Source: Candidatus Latescibacterota bacterium
GTDB taxonomy: Bacteria > Latescibacterota > UBA2968 > UBA8231
Assembly (NCBI GenBank): GCA_022820485.1
Contig: JAJEFJ010000106.1
Span: forward strand, 120,609-184,608
DNA: 64,000 nucleotides
Direction: 5' to 3'
The notes beneath the pieces were generated by a model. It saw only the letters and a list, made by a program, of their open reading frames with translations. It ran no database searches and was not told the origin of the DNA. Positions 60,771 to 64,000 of the stretch are shown one piece after another. How positions within the stretch are numbered: the first letter of the stretch is position 1; each line of letters opens with the position of its first letter. Both the position numbers and the translations under genes were made by a program.

Positions 60771-61910
60771 TTAGGAGCCGAAGGCCTTGCACACTTTGGC
60801 GAAGAAACTCTCGCCCTCTTGGGCCACGCGCTCATTTTCGAGCTCAGCTAGCTCGGTGAATAGTTCGCGCTCTCGTCGGCTGAGGCCCTCGGGAGTCCAC
60901 AAGACGACCTCGACTAGCTGGTCGCCGACACCGCGGCCGTTGACGTCCGGGATGCCCCGGCCACCCATGCGGAAGACGCGCCCTGATTGGGTGCCAGCGG
61001 GGATTTTCAACAGGGCCTTGCCAGACAAGGTTGGGACCTCTACTTCCGCGCCTAGTGCAGCTTGGGCAAACCCCAAGGGCAATCGGTAGATCACGTGGTT
61101 GCCATCGCGGATAAAATAGTCGTGCTCTTTTTCTTCGATAAAAACCAAGCAATCTCCGGCCGGCCCCCCGCGCGGCCCAACCTCACCTTGGCCGCGCAAT
61201 GGAATGTAGTTGCCTTCTTGGACGCCAGCGGGAATGCGCACCGTCAGAGTCGCTTGGCCGCGTTCGCGGCCCTCGCCTCGGCACTCTGGACAGGGATTGG
61301 ACACAATATACCCCTCCCCTTCGCAGGTCGGACACGTCACCACGGTCATTGATGGGCCAAAGAGGGTACGCGCCATCTGTTGCACTTGGCCCTGCCCACC
61401 GCAAGTACCGCAGACCTTGCGGTCCGCTCCACTGGCCGCACCGGTTCCATCGCAGCTTTTGCAGCGCTGCAAGCGCGTCAAGGCAATGTTCTTTTCCACG
61501 CCCGTGGCGATCTCCTCTAGCGTCAAGGCCACTTTGATCTTCAAGTCGCGGCCCTTTGGCTTCGCCGACCCTCGCGACCGCCGCCCCCCGCCAAAGAAGC
61601 TCTCGAAAATATCGCCGAAAATGTCTTGAAAATCGCCCGCGTGCGTAAAATCCGACCACTGAAAGCCGCCGCGACCGAAATTGCCCTCAATACCGGCGTG
61701 CCCATAGCGATCGTACGCGGCCTTCTTCTCGGGGTCCGAAAGCACTTCGTATGCTTCGGATGCCTCCTTGAATTGCTCCTCGGCCGCCTCGTCTCCAGGA
61801 TTGCGATCTGGATGGTACTTCAGTGCCTTCTTGCGGTACGCCCCTTTGATCGCGCTTTCGCTGGCGTCCCGCTCGAGGCCCAGTACTTCGTAATAATCCC
61901 TTTTGGACAT
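60771..61910 (-). CDS. dnaJ: Chaperone DnaJ
   Basis: 379 aa, full type I J-protein: J domain (DYYEVLGLERDAS, HPD in KYHPDRNPGD), Gly/Phe linker, four zinc motifs (CKSCDGTG, CGTCGGQG, CPTCEGEG, CPECRGEG, about residues 145-215) and the substrate-binding C-terminal domains. Stimulates DnaK ATPase and binds unfolded clients. Follows grpE by 8 nt; dnaK itself is not in the window. Confidence 0.98.
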   Translation of the reverse strand: MSKRDYYEVLGLERDASESAIKGAYRKKALKYHPDRNPGDEAAEEQFKEASEAYEVLSDPEKKAAYDRYGHAGIEGNFGRGGFQWSDFTHAGDFQDIFGDIFESFFGGGRRSRGSAKPKGRDLKIKVALTLEEIATGVEKNIALTRLQRCKSCDGTGAASGADRKVCGTCGGQGQVQQMARTLFGPSMTVVTCPTCEGEGYIVSNPCPECRGEGRERGQATLTVRIPAGVQEGNYIPLRGQGEVGPRGGPAGDCLVFIEEKEHDYFIRDGNHVIYRLPLGFAQAALGAEVEVPTLSGKALLKIPAGTQSGRVFRMGGRGIPDVNGRGVGDQLVEVVLWTPEGLSRRERELFTELAELENERVAQEGESFFAKVCKAFGS

Positions 61911-61918
61911 TCAGTTCC

Positions 61919-62542
61919 TCAACTCTCCGCGCTCGCCTTACTGACGACGACGCGCGCGTAACGGACCACCTTGTCGTTGAGTTTGTAGCCCTTCTCCATC
62001 TCCTCAATGACCGTACCGGGAGCGTGCTCGTCGTCTGGGACTTCGGCTAGAGCCTCGTGGACTTCGGGGTCAAAAAGCTGGCCCAGCGCCTCGATCTCGG
62101 CTAGCCCGTAGCCTTTGAGAACGTCGTTGAACTGGCCACAGATCAATTCGACGCCCTGCTTGAGCAGCTCGGCTTCTTGGGTCTCCTGACGAAGGGCGCG
62201 ACGCAAGTTGTCCAAGATGGGCGCGACTTGCAACAAGATATCGCGCAAGATCTCATCCCGCGTTTCCGCGCGCATCCGCACCGTGCGCTTGCGGTAGTTA
62301 TCCAACTCGGCGACCGCCCGCACATAGCGGTCGTAATTAGCCGCCGCCTCAGCGCGAGCCGCCTCGAGTTCGACCAGCCCATCGGCCTCATCGACCGCTT
62401 CCTCCTGTGATTCCGCTACTTCTTTTTGCGCCTCGGTCGCTGCTTGTTCGCATGGCTCCACCGCTTCGTCCTGCGATTCGACGGAATCCTCCGCACTCGC
62501 CTCGTCCGCTGCGACGTGGTCCTGAGTTTCGCACTCGCTCAT
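61919..62542 (-). CDS. grpE: Nucleotide exchange factor GrpE
   Basis: 207 aa. A very acidic, Glu/Ala-rich N-terminal third (about residues 1-60), then the coiled coil (ELEAARAEAAANYDRYVRAV), NYRKRT, and the conserved beta domain FDPEVHEALAEVPDDEHAPG, GYKLNDKVVRYARVVVS. AAGGAG lies 7 nt upstream of ATG 62542. Exchange factor for DnaK. Confidence 0.97.
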   Translation of the reverse strand: MSECETQDHVAADEASAEDSVESQDEAVEPCEQAATEAQKEVAESQEEAVDEADGLVELEAARAEAAANYDRYVRAVAELDNYRKRTVRMRAETRDEILRDILLQVAPILDNLRRALRQETQEAELLKQGVELICGQFNDVLKGYGLAEIEALGQLFDPEVHEALAEVPDDEHAPGTVIEEMEKGYKLNDKVVRYARVVVSKASAES

Positions 62543-62589
62543 CGACACTCCTTACTCTTAACTTGTGAATAGATTGGGACAAAAATTCG

Positions 62590-63624
62590 TTAGCAGATCA
62601 GATTTGCCGCTCGGGAGGCCGCGCAATTGACCAAGTTCACTAACGATCTATAGGGCATGCGCGTCGGGCCAATTACGCCGATTACACCCATTACGCCTTT
62701 GGCTCCGGTAACCTCGTAGCTGGCCGTCACCATACTGCATCGCCCCATCGCCTGTGGCCGATGCTCGGAACCAATGGTGATGACCACGCCGTGCCGCTCG
62801 CTCATAAGCTGGGCTAGGATGTCCTTTTTCTCCACTAAATCGACCAAACCAGCCACGTGGCTTGGGTCGTCAAATTCGGGCTTTAGGCAGAGATTGCGGG
62901 TCCCCGAGACGTGGAGATCGGCACCGCGCGTGATAGCCAAACCTTCGATCTGCCCTATGACGGCCTCCACCACTGGCTGCGGGACTGGCCCTAACTCGAC
63001 CATTCGCGCCTCAACCGCGTTTTGGATTTCAGCCATCGTCAACCCGTGCAAGCGCTCGTTAAAAAGCCGACTCAGGGCTTCTAAATCGCGCTGCGACACC
63101 GCGCAATCGACCTCGATCATCAAGCTCTTTGTCAGGCCTCCACGGATCGTGACGACGAGCAACAGGCGGCGCTGTCCCAAGTGCCAAAGCTCCAGCTTGT
63201 GAAAGATGCCCTGATTGAAGCGCGGGGCCAAAACCAATCCGAGTTGGTCCGACAGGTCGCCGATGGTCCTCGCCAGTTGATACAGGATCTCCTCGTAATC
63301 GCCCTCCTGTTGTGCGGCCTCTAGCTGCTGCCGCAGGGTGATCTCAGCCTCGTCCGAGCCAATGTCTGCCGTTGCCATGCAGCGCTGCACGTAGAATCGG
63401 TAGCCCTTTTCAGAGGGAATGCGGCCCGCTGAGACATGGGGCTGGGAGACATAGCCCTTTTCCTCTAAAGAGGCTAAGGAATTGCGTATGGTAGCCGAAC
63501 TGACGCCTAGGGCCTCGCGCTGGTTCAACGTCTGTGAGCCAACCGGAGCACCGAGGGCAACGTGGGCTTTGACCAAGGCAAGCAGAACTTGGATTTCGCG
63601 TTTGGATAGTGGGCTAGTGGCCAT
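62590..63624 (-). CDS. hrcA: Heat-inducible transcription repressor HrcA
   Basis: 344 aa. N-terminal winged helix (SKREIQVLLALVKAHVALGA, GVSSATIRNSLASLEEKGY, QPHVSAGRIPSEKGYRFYV) and the GAF-like HrcA domain (FHKLELWHLGQRRLLLVVT, ITIGSEHRPQAMGRCSMV, VIGPTRMPYRSLVNLV). Binds CIRCE operators to repress heat-shock genes. I see no CIRCE upstream of hrcA or grpE. ATG 63624 is chosen; the longer frame is antisense to the lysine-rich repeat of the next gene. Confidence 0.96.
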   Translation of the reverse strand: MATSPLSKREIQVLLALVKAHVALGAPVGSQTLNQREALGVSSATIRNSLASLEEKGYVSQPHVSAGRIPSEKGYRFYVQRCMATADIGSDEAEITLRQQLEAAQQEGDYEEILYQLARTIGDLSDQLGLVLAPRFNQGIFHKLELWHLGQRRLLLVVTIRGGLTKSLMIEVDCAVSQRDLEALSRLFNERLHGLTMAEIQNAVEARMVELGPVPQPVVEAVIGQIEGLAITRGADLHVSGTRNLCLKPEFDDPSHVAGLVDLVEKKDILAQLMSERHGVVITIGSEHRPQAMGRCSMVTASYEVTGAKGVMGVIGVIGPTRMPYRSLVNLVNCAASRAANLIC

Positions 63625-63680
63625 GGCCGGAAAGCATCCCCAGCGGCATAAACGCCAGATAGATACTGAGGGTCTGAGAT

Positions 63681-63708
63681 ATAATAAAAGCCGCCGATTG
63701 CTTGTCAA
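63681..63708 (-). promoter_or_regulatory. Promoter of the hrcA-grpE-dnaJ chain
   Basis: Perfect TTGACA (63703-63708) and TATTAT (63681-63686, 5/6) on the minus strand with a 16-nt spacer, about 57 nt before hrcA. It faces a divergent promoter; TGTCAAG (63703-63709) and CTTGACA (63727-63733) form an inverted repeat made of the two -35 boxes. Confidence 0.75.
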
Positions 63709-63727
63709 GACTCGCTGCCCAGCTTGC

Positions 63728-63756
63728 TTGACAGCCGATTTACAGAATCGTACTAT
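63728..63756 (+). promoter_or_regulatory. Promoter of the glutamine-synthetase-like gene
   Basis: TTGACA (63728-63733), 17-nt spacer, TACTAT (63751-63756, 4/6). It is about 62 nt before ATG 63818, back to back with the hrcA promoter. Confidence 0.65.
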
Positions 63757-63817
63757 TGAATCTTTGTTTTTTCTAACCACCTTAAAGTTGTTCGACGCGA
63801 GAAAGGAACGCACTCTC

Positions 63818-64000
63818 ATGGCCAAAGCCAAGGCAAAAGCCAAAGCCAAAAGCAAAAGCAAAGCCAAAACCAAAACGAAAACCAAAGCCAAAACCAAAGC
63901 CAAGGCGCCCAGCGCCATCGACGCCGCGCTGGCTTTAGCCCGCCAACACGACGCGCAGATGGTCGATTTCAAGTTCGTCGATCTGCCCGGCACCTGGCAG
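63818..64000 (+). CDS. Glutamine synthetase-like protein with lysine-rich N-terminal tail (partial)
   Basis: Only the first 61 codons are in the window. Residues 2-31 alternate Lys with Ala, Ser or Thr, encoded by a GCCAAA-like hexamer array (63821-63903). After this comes PSAIDAALALARQHDAQMVD and FKFVDLPGTWQ, which matches the beta-grasp N-terminus of type I glutamine synthetase (FVDLRF...D..G). Glutamine synthetase fixes ammonium onto glutamate. GAAAGGA lies upstream of ATG 63818. The identification rests on a short segment and needs the rest of the gene. Confidence 0.72.
   Translation, partial: MAKAKAKAKAKSKSKAKTKTKTKAKTKAKAPSAIDAALALARQHDAQMVDFKFVDLPGTWQ

Noticed and set aside
62590..63993. 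N-terminal extension of hrcA with a long Leu/Ala/Val stretch resembling membrane segments
   Set aside because: The hydrophobic part is the antisense reading of the lysine-rich repeat of the divergent gene; hrcA homology begins at 63624.

Overview
The window is a dense, GC-rich bacterial chromosome segment. It looks like a diderm: it has lipoboxes, meso-diaminopimelate-type MurE and exported proteins with a PNPFN/WDG FlgD-like C-terminal domain. That exported-protein type, together with phytanoyl-CoA dioxygenase, amidohydrolase, aldo/keto reductase, HpcH aldolase and DUF4143 genes, is typical of uncultured lineages such as Latescibacterota, Poribacteria and other FCB relatives. The phylum is an inference; no rRNA gene is present. 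Sigma-70-like promoters with clear TTGACA boxes recur.

Layout: 1-5.9 kb is the start of the dcw cell-wall/division cluster read leftwards (mraZ-rsmH-ftsL-ftsI-murE-murF), headed by a promoter and a four-copy MraZ-box array. 6.1-10 kb holds trmB and a sulfur-transfer operon (Cys-rich MerR regulator, iscA, iscS, rhodanese-E1 fusion). 10.2-13.3 kb encodes two exported proteins, one a matrixin metalloprotease with a YVTN propeller. 13.3-19.7 kb holds cysK, a YyaL-like protein, a DNA methyltransferase-specificity fusion, ssb and a thiolase. A tRNA-Ala(UGC) sits at 20.0 kb, followed by a TIM-barrel protein and two ABC exporters.

25.5-30.4 kb is the most unusual part. It is an accessory block, visibly richer in A+T over the GmrSD gene, bracketed by a 30-nt perfect direct repeat and by broken copies of the neighbouring ABC ATPase gene. 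It carries an orphan XRE regulator, a GmrSD-type (DUF262-DUF1524-DUF5655) gene interrupted by one in-frame TAA, and a HigA-like antitoxin paired with an ImmA/IrrE-like protein that lacks HExxH. 30.5-45.2 kb is metabolic and accessory: amidohydrolase, periplasmic amino-acid-type binding lipoprotein, an ECF sigma factor fused to a 280-residue domain, DUF4143 ATPase, PhyH, SDR, AlbA_2 regulator, a decayed repeat-rich stretch at 42.85-43.46 kb, aldo/keto reductase and HpcH aldolase.

45.2-64 kb is mostly housekeeping: a UbiA-family prenyltransferase, frr, tsf, rpsB, rpsI, rplM, dedA, a fused ispDF, queA, a glycosyltransferase and a lipoprotein hydrolase on the minus strand; a double CbiO/EcfA ATPase and pyrC on the plus strand; an RNase HII-YraN fusion; and the chain hrcA-grpE-dnaJ-mrp-prmA-aroQ. 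The window ends inside a glutamine-synthetase-like gene with a lysine-rich N-terminal tail. Gene packing is tight, with ATGA overlaps and three tail-to-tail gene overlaps.
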